This document shows, one piece after another, positions 6,534 to 13,668 of a DNA stretch of 19,198 nt. Source of the stretch: Bdellovibrionales bacterium (GTDB taxonomy: Bacteria > Bdellovibrionota > Bdellovibrionia > Bdellovibrionales > UBA1609); contig JAGRAA010000167.1 of assembly GCA_020435185.1 (NCBI GenBank), positions 1 through 19,198 on the forward strand, read 5' to 3'. The position numbers and the translations under genes are program-made. Position 1 is the stretch's first letter. Each line of letters begins with the position of its first letter. The notes beneath the pieces were generated by a model. That model was not told where the DNA came from. It was given only the letters and a program-made list of their open reading frames with translations, and made no database searches.

Positions 6534-7253
6534 ATGCCTTTAAATGAAATATTAGAAAAAGCTCAACATCTTAAGCAGACTAACCAAAGTCTATTAGCGA
6601 TTTTTGATTTAGACTCGACTATTTTCGACGTAAGTCCTAGGACCCAAAAAATTTTAGAAGACTTTAAAAATGACCCCACCATTCAAAAAAAATATCCCTC
6701 TCAAGTGGAACAAATGAAAGATCTAGCGGTTAAAAATACTGATTGGGGGATAAAAGAGTCTTTTTCTAGAGCCCAAATATTAGGGACAGTGGATTTTTTT
6801 GATGAGGCGAGAAAATACTGGGCCCTTCATTTTTTTAGTAATCATTATCTTATTTATGACAAGCCTTACGATGGAGCTGTTGATTTTTTAAACAAGCTCT
6901 CTTCCTTTGGAGCAAAGATTGTCTACCTAACTGGTCGAGACGTTAAAAGAATGGGAGAAGGGACAAAAAAGTCTCTATTAGATCATGGTTTACCGCTAAA
7001 ACATGATAACGACTTGATCTTAAAACCCTTCAAGGGCATGAGCGATTCTTTATTTAAGAAAGAGGTCATTGACGAGTTAAAAAACGATCATGAAGAAATT
7101 TGGTTTTTTGAAAACGAGCCAGTAAATACAAAAATTGTTGAAGAACATCACCAAGATGTACGAATCGTCTTCTTTGATAGTGTTCATTCGGGCAGAGAAA
7201 AAACACCGACCCACCATATGACCATCCAGCACTTTTTGTTGCATAAATCTTAA
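6534..7253 (+). CDS. HAD-superfamily phosphatase-like protein
   Basis: A 239-residue cytoplasmic protein. Motif I is LLAIFDLDSTIFD with the nucleophile Asp25 and acid/base Asp27. A helical cap follows (about 40-105). Motif II is IVYLTGRD (Thr133), a candidate motif III Lys is Lys164 in LILKPF, and the motif IV position reads IWFFENEPVN (Glu193, Glu195) where most HAD enzymes have Asp. The fold should therefore be a HAD hydrolase of the small-cap type, probably a phosphomonoesterase, but the substrate cannot be told. Acidic Glu residues could still bind magnesium; this is the weak point for activity. It stands alone on the plus strand, divergent from ydbH. Its TAA stop forms the first bases of the large inverted repeat, which probably ends its transcript. 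The ribosome binding site is poor. Confidence 0.75.
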   Translation: MPLNEILEKAQHLKQTNQSLLAIFDLDSTIFDVSPRTQKILEDFKNDPTIQKKYPSQVEQMKDLAVKNTDWGIKESFSRAQILGTVDFFDEARKYWALHFFSNHYLIYDKPYDGAVDFLNKLSSFGAKIVYLTGRDVKRMGEGTKKSLLDHGLPLKHDNDLILKPFKGMSDSLFKKEVIDELKNDHEEIWFFENEPVNTKIVEEHHQDVRIVFFDSVHSGREKTPTHHMTIQHFLLHKS

Positions 7254-7334
7254 AAGGTACGGACACACTTTGGTGTCCATGTTGCGTCAACCTGCTAACG
7301 CAGTACGGACACCAAAGTGTGTCCGTACCTTTTA
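7251..7334. repeat. Large REPIN-like inverted repeat between convergent genes
   Basis: Arms 7251-7278 and 7307-7334 are 28-bp perfect reverse complements around a 28-nt spacer. Each arm is itself a hairpin: GGACAC-6 nt-GTGTCC at 7261-7278, and GTACGGACAC-6 nt-GTGTCCGTAC at 7303-7328. The spacer adds another 5-bp stem (TGCGT 7283-7287 with ACGCA 7298-7302). Two inverted hairpin units, each bounded by a GGTAC-like block, is the architecture of REPINs, the paired REP elements mobilised by RAYT tyrosine transposases. It also lies exactly between the stops of two convergent genes, with T-runs at both ends (CCTTTTA on each strand), so it should act as a bidirectional terminator. No transposase gene is nearby. 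Confidence 0.85.
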
Positions 7335-7340
7335 TACCTT

Positions 7341-7898
7341 TTACTTTAGCAAATGTGGTCTGGCCAATACTAAGCTTGGGATCATCAACGAATGACGAAG
7401 CTTTCCTGAGTCCAATAGGTCATAAATTTCTTGAACTGGCATTAGCACTAACGAAAGGTCTTCATAAGGGTCTAATTTAGGATTAGATACCTTTTTGCAA
7501 TTTAAAGACAGGTAGGTATAAATTTGATTGGATTGTAATGCTGGGTTTGGATAATGACTTCCTAAAAATATGAGTTCATCCCCCTGATATCCTGTCTCTT
7601 CAAGAAGTTCTCGTTGTGCTGCTGATTTTGGATCGTCTAATTCTTCTTTGTCCGCAGCTCCCCCCGGAATCTCTAAAAAACTATCTTTTGCAGAATGTCT
7701 ATACTGATCTACTAAAATCATATTTCCATCATCCGTAACGGCAACAGCATGAACCCATGGGCCAAACTCGATCGTTAAATAAGAGGGCATGACTCTTCCG
7801 TCTGGCAATTCACATTTGTCTTTTCGAATTGAAAAGTACCCGTATTTATACATTGTTTCGGATTCAATTACTTTCCAGTGGTTCTTCTTTTCGTCCAT
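7341..7898 (-). CDS. NUDIX hydrolase, ADP-ribose pyrophosphatase-like
   Basis: A 185-residue cytoplasmic enzyme. The N-terminal beta region (WKVIESETMYKYGYFSIRKDKCELPDGR, given in part) and the strand HAVAVTDDGNMILVDQYR lead to EIPGG (76-80) and the Nudix helix REVxEExGx-type sequence RELLEETGY (96-104). This layout is that of ADP-ribose/NDP-sugar pyrophosphatases. The Nudix box is two residues longer than the usual G-x5-E-x7-RE spacing: Glu86 is followed by nine residues before Arg96. Metal ligands Glu100 and Glu101 are present. The start overlaps the 3' end of the rsmI-like gene by 31 nt; a downstream start would remove the conserved WKVIESE strand, so the overlap is probably real. It is the last gene of the long minus-strand run, and the large inverted repeat follows its stop within a few bases. 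Confidence 0.88.
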   Translation of the reverse strand: MDEKKNHWKVIESETMYKYGYFSIRKDKCELPDGRVMPSYLTIEFGPWVHAVAVTDDGNMILVDQYRHSAKDSFLEIPGGAADKEELDDPKSAAQRELLEETGYQGDELIFLGSHYPNPALQSNQIYTYLSLNCKKVSNPKLDPYEDLSLVLMPVQEIYDLLDSGKLRHSLMIPSLVLARPHLLK

Positions 7899-8647
7899 GC
7901 CTTTGGCCTATTCTTTCTGATTCGATGAGCATTTGAATTTCTTCTGCTCTTTTCGACTATTTTTTTTTGTTTATTTTCAGGAGGAATAATCATAAGTATA
8001 AATTCTGCTTTTTGTGGTAATCCTTGAAGTTCTATTTCAGACAAAACTGTTTTCGTATCTCCTACTAAAAAATACTCATTTTCTTGAGTTAAGTTTGCTC
8101 CTAACCGAACATTCCATTTAAAAAAATGCTCCTTCAGCAAGCCTAAAATTTTCATCAAACGGTAAGGAGTATCCATTAAAACAATGGGAATATCCATGTT
8201 CTTTAACTCTTTAACTCTTTCTTCTCGTAATTCTCGATTAGCAGGCAAAAAACCTTCAAAATGAAATTGAGTCAGCTTAAGACCACAAAGACTTAAGAAA
8301 ACCATTAGACTTGAAGCACCTGGAGCGCTATTAACGACAATTTTTTTTTGCCTGCAAAGATCTACCAAATCTGAACCCGGATCACAAAATCCAGGCGTAC
8401 CACAATCCGATACTAATACTACTTTTGAAGTTTCGCAAAATCGTAGAAGTTCAGCTAAATCATCGCGAGTACTATGTTCATTTAAAAATTGAATCTTTTT
8501 ATTTACAATATCCCATTGACGTAAAAATGAATTTAAAATTTTTTGCTCTTCACCGATTATCAGGTCGGCGTCCTTTAATAGTCTCAAGGCTCTTAATGAA
8601 ATATCTTCTGGATCACCAATAGGAGTCGCCACTATGGTAAGACTCAA
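7868..8647 (-). CDS. rsmI: RsmI-type 16S rRNA C1402 2'-O-methyltransferase, divergent
   Basis: A 259-residue tetrapyrrole-methylase-fold protein. VATPIGDPEDISLRAL (6-21), NEHSTRDDL (56-64), VSDCGTPGFCDPGSDLV (79-95), APGASSLM (108-115) and FEGFLP (130-135) are the hallmarks of RsmI, which methylates the ribose of C1402 in the decoding centre of 16S rRNA. Two family signatures deviate: GNLxDIT is GDPEDIS, and the usual EDTR after strand 2 is EEQK (33-36). The C-terminal tail is strongly basic. It may be a true RsmI that has drifted or a paralogue with another substrate. The start is TTG, overlapping the upstream stop in TTGA, and is supported by AAGGAG five bases before it. It overlaps the NUDIX gene downstream. 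Confidence 0.78.
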   Translation of the reverse strand: MSLTIVATPIGDPEDISLRALRLLKDADLIIGEEQKILNSFLRQWDIVNKKIQFLNEHSTRDDLAELLRFCETSKVVLVSDCGTPGFCDPGSDLVDLCRQKKIVVNSAPGASSLMVFLSLCGLKLTQFHFEGFLPANRELREERVKELKNMDIPIVLMDTPYRLMKILGLLKEHFFKWNVRLGANLTQENEYFLVGDTKTVLSEIELQGLPQKAEFILMIIPPENKQKKIVEKSRRNSNAHRIRKNRPKAWTKRRTTGK

Positions 8648-9603
8648 TTTATCTCCTTTTTTACTCCACGATATAAATAACGATCGAAGTTTTTATTGTA
8701 AGATGTCCATTCACCGGCATCACTTCCTTCTTGAATAGACTGAAACATAGCACTTACTTTACTGTCGAAATCATCAATCATGGCCACCACCAACGCTTCT
8801 GGAAACTTTGGCCTTTTAGGAGAACCATACTCTAACTTACCATGATGGCTTAGTATTATATGCTTGAGCATGACCTTTAGTTCTTTAGTGAATCCCATAA
8901 TCTTACTCGACTTTTCATCTAACAGCTCTAGGGCAATGGCCATATGACCCACTAATCGACCTTCGGTAGTGTATTGAAAACCTTCGTCAATGCTTAATTC
9001 CCAAAGCTTTCCAATATCATGATAAATGGCTCCAAAAATGAGAAGGTCTCTATTGAGATCTTTGTAATGATTAGCCACAACCTTCATAAGACCGCAAATT
9101 GAAACTATGTGTTCAAGTAAACCACCTATCTTTGCATGATGAATTGTTTTTGCTGCCGGATACAAAAAAAGTCTTTTTTTAACTTCCACATCATTAATCG
9201 TGTCTAACAATAACTGTTGAATAGCTGGCTTTTCTACACTATTGATGTGTTCTTCAAGTTCTTTAAACAGTAGAGCTGGATCAATACCTGTGCTAGCAAC
9301 AAAGTCCCCCATATCAAACTCTTCAGAGGCGGCTTTCTTCATTTGATGAACAATAATCTGCAATCGATCTTGATACTTCTGCACATGCCCTTTGACTCTA
9401 GCTATATCACCAGGTTCAATTTGCGCATCGACATCTTCAGCATTTTCCCATATCATGGCATGGATACTTCCTGACTTATCAGACAATCCACAGCTCATAT
9501 AAGGTTTTCCATTCTTATCAGTTAACAACACTTTTGTGTTCACTAAAAAACAAGTTTGAATAGTTTCTTTTTCTTTAAGCTGATCAACAAATATTTTGTT
9601 CAT
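8644..9603 (-). CDS. yhaM: YhaM-type HD-domain 3'-5' exoribonuclease
   Basis: A 319-residue protein from the ATG at 9603. Residues about 15-90 form an OB-fold nucleic-acid-binding domain (TCFLVNTKVLLTDKNGKPYM, DKSGSIHAMIW, the family's typical start). The HD phosphohydrolase domain follows: HHAKIGGLLEHI, then IYHDIGKLWEL (His185-Asp186), GHMAIALELL, ILSHHGKLEYGSPKRPK (His243-His244) and IDDFDSKV. The same string of motifs is found in Bacillus YhaM, a metal-dependent 3'-5' exoribonuclease acting on RNA tails. The frame stays open to 9651, but the extra 16 residues are unlike the family and would overlap the preceding gene; the chosen start leaves a 7-nt gap and has AGG upstream. Its stop overlaps the rsmI-like start, so both are probably co-translated. 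Confidence 0.87.
   Translation of the reverse strand: MNKIFVDQLKEKETIQTCFLVNTKVLLTDKNGKPYMSCGLSDKSGSIHAMIWENAEDVDAQIEPGDIARVKGHVQKYQDRLQIIVHQMKKAASEEFDMGDFVASTGIDPALLFKELEEHINSVEKPAIQQLLLDTINDVEVKKRLFLYPAAKTIHHAKIGGLLEHIVSICGLMKVVANHYKDLNRDLLIFGAIYHDIGKLWELSIDEGFQYTTEGRLVGHMAIALELLDEKSSKIMGFTKELKVMLKHIILSHHGKLEYGSPKRPKFPEALVVAMIDDFDSKVSAMFQSIQEGSDAGEWTSYNKNFDRYLYRGVKKEIN
8653..8658 (-). promoter_or_regulatory. Ribosome binding site confirming the rsmI TTG start
   Basis: AAGGAG on the minus strand, five nucleotides from the TTG at 8647, inside the 3' end of the yhaM-like gene. It supports a TTG start directly ahead of the conserved VATPIG segment. Confidence 0.75.
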
Positions 9604-9610
9604 CCAAAAC

Positions 9611-10363
9611 CTACTTTCGACATAAATACTGTGGACCAAGACTATCGACAATTTTAAGACTAGCTAAATATAACTCATCGTTTTTCGTATAAACAAAAAA
9701 ATAGGATCCACCTAAAATAGATATAAACCTTCTCTGAGTGGAGTTTACCTTAACGCCTTTATGTTTCAACTTATAGTTATAAAAAGAGGAAATATCCATA
9801 AAAGTATTACATCCAGCCCCGATTTCTTGATCTAGAAACTCCCTTTGCTTGGCATTACTCATATAAAATACATGAACATTTTCCGGTTCTGTTTCATAAC
9901 CAGTACCTTGATCAAGGTAGGCGTTGATTTTAAAATAGAAATTGTCACGATAATCACCGACAAAAGGGCCCAAATCAATAATTCCTCCACCATTGGGAGG
10001 TTTAAAAACAACAGGGCGAGATAAAACCTTTCCGTTGGGATCATAAACTTTCACAATCAAATTAAGGTACTTTCTATTTGAATTTAACATGAGCTCAGTT
10101 CTACTTAACGAAGACGCTCTTACAGGATCACTTTTTTTAAATTCATCAATAAATAAATTTTCCATTTTTTTTATTAACTGCTTAGGTATTTTAATATTAT
10201 TGATCGACCCTACAACATGGCCACTTTGCTGTTCAGCTTCTGCTGCCAAAGAATCGTCATGATGCTCTCCAGATCCCTCACTGGCCAAAACTACGGAACT
10301 TAGCGAAATAAAAAATAATAAACAGAGCCCAACTGTTTTCATATTTTTTAAAAAAATAGTCAT
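9611..10363 (-). CDS. Exported protein of unknown function
   Basis: A 250-residue product with a classical signal peptide, MTIFLKNMKT then a hydrophobic core ending SSVVLA before SEGSG (cleavage near 27). A low-complexity His/Glu/Asp-rich segment (GEHHDDSLAAEAEQQSGH, about 32-49) follows, then a mixed alpha/beta periplasmic domain with IPKQLIKKMENLFIDEFKK, a strand-rich centre (LNLIVKVYDPNGKVLSRPVVF) and GGGIIDLGPF. The mature part has just two Cys (185 and 248, the latter three residues from the end), which could form a disulfide. I do not recognise the family. The start ATG shares one base with the upstream TPR-gene stop (TAATG) and is preceded by GAGGA; a second ATG at 10342 lacks such a site. 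The coupling suggests it works with the GYF-TPR membrane protein. Confidence 0.75.
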   Translation of the reverse strand: MTIFLKNMKTVGLCLLFFISLSSVVLASEGSGEHHDDSLAAEAEQQSGHVVGSINNIKIPKQLIKKMENLFIDEFKKSDPVRASSLSRTELMLNSNRKYLNLIVKVYDPNGKVLSRPVVFKPPNGGGIIDLGPFVGDYRDNFYFKINAYLDQGTGYETEPENVHVFYMSNAKQREFLDQEIGAGCNTFMDISSFYNYKLKHKGVKVNSTQRRFISILGGSYFFVYTKNDELYLASLKIVDSLGPQYLCRK

Positions 10364-12120
10364 TAATTCCTCTTTAAATCTGAAACTAATTGAAGAAGTG
10401 GCAAATAGTTTTTAGATTTTGCCTCAGCCTGCTTAAGATAAGTCTTTGTCTTAATCATATTGTTGCTATGAAAATTAGAAACAGCTAATCCTGTGGCCGC
10501 TATGGGAATGTTCCTTCCTGATGGGATGACCTTTAACCAATTGCTTTCAGCACACTGAAAGTCTTCTTTCTCCTGGCAAAATAAAGCCTGAATAATGTAA
10601 GGCAAGGTGTACTCTTGAGTCAGATTATTTGATATGGCCTTACCTAAAGAGACAGAGGCCTCAATGCCTAATCCTTCTCCTCTCAACAAAGCCGCATAAT
10701 AGCTTTGCAACAGCGGGTCTTTTGGAGCTTGAATAATGGCCTTTTCTATTTCCATTTTTGCCTGCTTCATATTACCGATCTTATAATGACATAAACTTTT
10801 CAAAGCAGAAACTCTAGGGGTTCTTCCTAAATTTCTTGTAAGGTCCATACACCAATCATACAGCCTACTCCAAGAAATCATCCTACGATTAATAAATAGT
10901 CCTTTTCGATGTCTCTCCGTTAAGTCAGGCAAAGTATCCATCAACAACGGTAATTTCTTTAATGCTACTCTCAATTTTTGTTGCATAAAATCTATATACA
11001 TAGACAAAAACTTAGCCTCTTGACTGTAGTCTCCATCTAATTGACCGAGAAAATTTAGATCGCTTTGCAAAGACGTTAGATCTGGCGAGTTTTTCATCGA
11101 AGGATCAAGCAAAAAAGACATGGCGTAAAGTATATTTACCCCTAAATCATCTTCTCCAGAATCTAAATTATCTTTAAAATAATCTCTGGCTTTTTTGTAA
11201 TTTCCTCTCTCTAACTCTATACTCCCTAGATTCACCAGGGCGGGAGCAAATCGACCGTCTAATTCTAAGGACTTAAGATAATAGTTTTCTGCCTCAGAAA
11301 GCTCTTTTTCAGCATGATAACCTAAACCAATACCTACATAGGCATATTTAGGAAAAGGGCCACCATTTGCTATCACTTTTCGAAGCAACTCTTGCCCTTT
11401 AAAAACCTGATCATCCACTTGAATATAGTAAATTCCAAGTCTCAGCATAGCTTCAAAATCTTTAGGATCTACTTCTAAAATTTTTTCATATAATTTTAAA
11501 GCCTCTGTATATTGTCCCGATCTTCCTTTCGAAACAGCTTCTGCTCTGTACTTAACAATCAACATTTTATTATCTTCAGGGTCAATATAAATAGTCTTAT
11601 ATACATAAGCTCCTAAAAAAATAATCAACAATATAATAGAGCTACGCCAAATGACCTTTTTAAATTCACTGGCTTCTTTTTGTCCTACTTGAGTCGCTTG
11701 ATATCCATAACTTCTATTCGTATTCGGTTTAGTATTTGGAATCTTCTTTCTTTTAATAGGTTCTTCAACAACATTCTCTAGGACAATTTCACTCGCGCGA
11801 TTTGCGTTTATATTTTTAGGATTAATTTCTTGGGTTACGGTATCTTCTCTTCTCAAATCTTGATCAATAGTTTGTGTTTGAGAATCATCAAAAGAGGTCT
11901 TGGGCGTGTAATCTTCATTTCTTCGGCCCTTAATTTCTTTTACAACTTTTTGAAAGTTTTGATAGTCAGAAACTTTTCTCCATATCTTATGAGGAATACA
12001 AAGGCTATCCTCTATCGAAATTTCGCCTTCTTTAACCATCTTTTCTACAGACATTGAGTCAAAGGGCCCTAAAATATGCCCTTTACATTTAACCAGCCAA
12101 ACTTTATCTGTCGAATTCAA
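10363..12120 (-). CDS. GYF-domain, single-pass membrane protein with TPR repeats
   Basis: A 585-residue protein from a TTG start (AAGGA upstream). Residues about 7-60 look like a GYF_2-type domain: VWLVKCKGHILGPFDSMSVE, then EGEISIEDSLCI and a Trp (W47). A polar, probably disordered linker (about 65-150) leads to one transmembrane helix, SSIILLIIFLGAYVYKTIYI (about 160-179). From about 195 there are TPR units, clear at 200-230 (GQYTEALKLYEKILEVDPKD), 255-290 (AENYYLKSLELDGRFAPALVNLG) and 295-315, and again in weaker form at 430-470. GYF domains bind proline-rich peptides and TPRs bind proteins, so this is a scaffold with the GYF side cytoplasmic and the TPR side periplasmic (inferred topology). 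The partner may be the exported protein encoded next, whose start shares a base with this stop. Confidence 0.77.
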   Translation of the reverse strand: MNSTDKVWLVKCKGHILGPFDSMSVEKMVKEGEISIEDSLCIPHKIWRKVSDYQNFQKVVKEIKGRRNEDYTPKTSFDDSQTQTIDQDLRREDTVTQEINPKNINANRASEIVLENVVEEPIKRKKIPNTKPNTNRSYGYQATQVGQKEASEFKKVIWRSSIILLIIFLGAYVYKTIYIDPEDNKMLIVKYRAEAVSKGRSGQYTEALKLYEKILEVDPKDFEAMLRLGIYYIQVDDQVFKGQELLRKVIANGGPFPKYAYVGIGLGYHAEKELSEAENYYLKSLELDGRFAPALVNLGSIELERGNYKKARDYFKDNLDSGEDDLGVNILYAMSFLLDPSMKNSPDLTSLQSDLNFLGQLDGDYSQEAKFLSMYIDFMQQKLRVALKKLPLLMDTLPDLTERHRKGLFINRRMISWSRLYDWCMDLTRNLGRTPRVSALKSLCHYKIGNMKQAKMEIEKAIIQAPKDPLLQSYYAALLRGEGLGIEASVSLGKAISNNLTQEYTLPYIIQALFCQEKEDFQCAESNWLKVIPSGRNIPIAATGLAVSNFHSNNMIKTKTYLKQAEAKSKNYLPLLQLVSDLKRN

Positions 12121-12135
12121 AGCTGTATCCTTGTA

Positions 12136-13650
12136 TCAGTGGTAAAAATGTCTTTTTCCAGTTAAAACCATATTAATGTTGAGTTCGCGAGCTTTCTGAA
12201 TGACTTCGTCATCTTTCACAGATCCTCCAGGTTGGACGACCCACTGAATTCCAGCTTTAGCACAAAGCTCAATGGAATCAGCAAAAGGAAAGAAAGCATC
12301 ACTAACTAACACCACGTTCTTTTGGTCTGCATGAAATTTTTGCCAACGTTGCACCGCTTGTTCCACAGCATCCACTCGATTGACCTGCCCCATGCCTAAC
12401 CCTAAGGTTTGCTCTCTTCCTACAATTGCAATCGCATTGCTTTTTAAGCGTGAACAGACTCGCAAACCCATGTTTATATTGTTTTCCATTTGCTGATCTG
12501 GATCAAGTCCAATAATCTTCCAATCCGACTTCATCTCTTGATCAAAATTATCAGCTGTTTGAACAAGATACCCTCCAAGAATTGATTTTAACTGATACTG
12601 ATCTTTACTCTTCATGAGACCAGGCCATTTGAGAACTCGCATATTTTGTTTGCGACTAAAAACCTCTAAAGCCTCTTGACTAAAATCGGGGGCCACCACA
12701 CATTCAAGAAAAATCTTGCTCAATAATACCGCAATTTTTTCATCCACCAAACCATTAACCGCAATGATTCCTCCAAAAACCGAAACTGGATCGGCAGCTA
12801 AAGCCTTCTCCACGACTTCAGTGAGATCTTCTCCCAAGGCGACGCCACATGGATTTAAATGTTTTACGGCCACACAGGAAGGCTTTGAAAACAATTGCAG
12901 CGTAGAAATCGTCGCGTCCAAATCTAGAAGGTTATTATAAGAAAGCTGCTTACCCTGAATAATCTGCGCCTGGTGAATTCCATGAGACTGTAGCGAATTT
13001 GAATACCAATACGCTTTTTGATGAGGGTTTTCTCCATAACGTAATTCCGAGACCAAACGACCTCCCGCTGAAAATTGAGAATGTGTTAATGGATCATCCA
13101 AAGTTCCAGCAATAACCAGGTCATAGTGAGCCGTGTGCCTAAACACTTTTGCCGCCAAACACTTTCTCATTTTCACATCAGATCCCTTGAGAGCTGCTTC
13201 ATAATCATTTGGATCACAAATAACGGTGATCCTTTCAAAGCTTTTAGCCGCGGCTCTTAAAAAACTTGGACCACCGATATCGATATACTCGATCAACTCC
13301 GATTCAGATTTATTTTCTTTCTTTGCCGATTCAAAGGGATATAGATTTCCCACCACCAAATCAAAGACGTTGACCTTAAACTGATCTAAGGTCTTCTGAT
13401 CTTCAACATGGCCTAGTCTAGCCAATAAGCCCATATGAACTTTAGGATGAAGAGTTTTTACCCTTCCGTCCATCACCTCTGGAAAATCTGTAACCTCAGA
13501 CACGTCGACAACAGCAACACCGTGATCTCTCAGGTACTTCGCCGTTCCCCCTGTAGAGACAATGCTTGTTCCTTCGTCAGCAAGAGGTTTAATGAATTCT
13601 ATAAGACCCGATTTGTCAGATACGCTGACTAAAGCACGATTGTATTTCAT
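12136..13650 (-). CDS. purH: Bifunctional AICAR transformylase/IMP cyclohydrolase
   Basis: The 504-residue enzyme for the last two steps of IMP synthesis: formyl transfer to AICAR, then ring closure. The N-terminal cyclohydrolase part shows SVSDKSGL, STGGTA and GRVKTLHPKVH (about 62-72). The transformylase part shows SELRYGENPHQKAYW (about 202-216), VKHLNPCGVA with the catalytic-type Lys263-His264 pair, AADPVSVFGGIIA (about 285-297) and the C-terminal GKRHFYH. The usual HGG after KTLHPKV is HMG, a small oddity. Length is slightly below E. coli PurH (529). Although GTG at 13656 is in frame, AGGAA sits right in front of it; the ATG at 13650 has correct spacing and gives the usual KYNRALVSVSDK start. 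It lies between mlaD and the GYF-TPR gene, with an 18-nt gap to mlaD, so it seems part of the same transcript. Confidence 0.96.
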   Translation of the reverse strand: MKYNRALVSVSDKSGLIEFIKPLADEGTSIVSTGGTAKYLRDHGVAVVDVSEVTDFPEVMDGRVKTLHPKVHMGLLARLGHVEDQKTLDQFKVNVFDLVVGNLYPFESAKKENKSESELIEYIDIGGPSFLRAAAKSFERITVICDPNDYEAALKGSDVKMRKCLAAKVFRHTAHYDLVIAGTLDDPLTHSQFSAGGRLVSELRYGENPHQKAYWYSNSLQSHGIHQAQIIQGKQLSYNNLLDLDATISTLQLFSKPSCVAVKHLNPCGVALGEDLTEVVEKALAADPVSVFGGIIAVNGLVDEKIAVLLSKIFLECVVAPDFSQEALEVFSRKQNMRVLKWPGLMKSKDQYQLKSILGGYLVQTADNFDQEMKSDWKIIGLDPDQQMENNINMGLRVCSRLKSNAIAIVGREQTLGLGMGQVNRVDAVEQAVQRWQKFHADQKNVVLVSDAFFPFADSIELCAKAGIQWVVQPGGSVKDDEVIQKARELNINMVLTGKRHFYH

Positions 13651-13656
13651 GAGCAC

Positions 13657-13661
13657 TTCCT
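13657..13661 (-). promoter_or_regulatory. Ribosome binding site deciding the purH start
   Basis: AGGAA on the minus strand is six nucleotides before ATG 13650 but directly abuts the in-frame GTG at 13656, so the ATG is favoured. Confidence 0.6.
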
Positions 13662-13668
13662 GTTACGT

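Noticed and set aside
7066..7290. Minus-strand frames that start in the large inverted repeat and run into the HAD gene
   Set aside because: They start in the hairpin spacer, overlap a well-supported HAD gene in antisense and have no ribosome binding site or recognisable domain.
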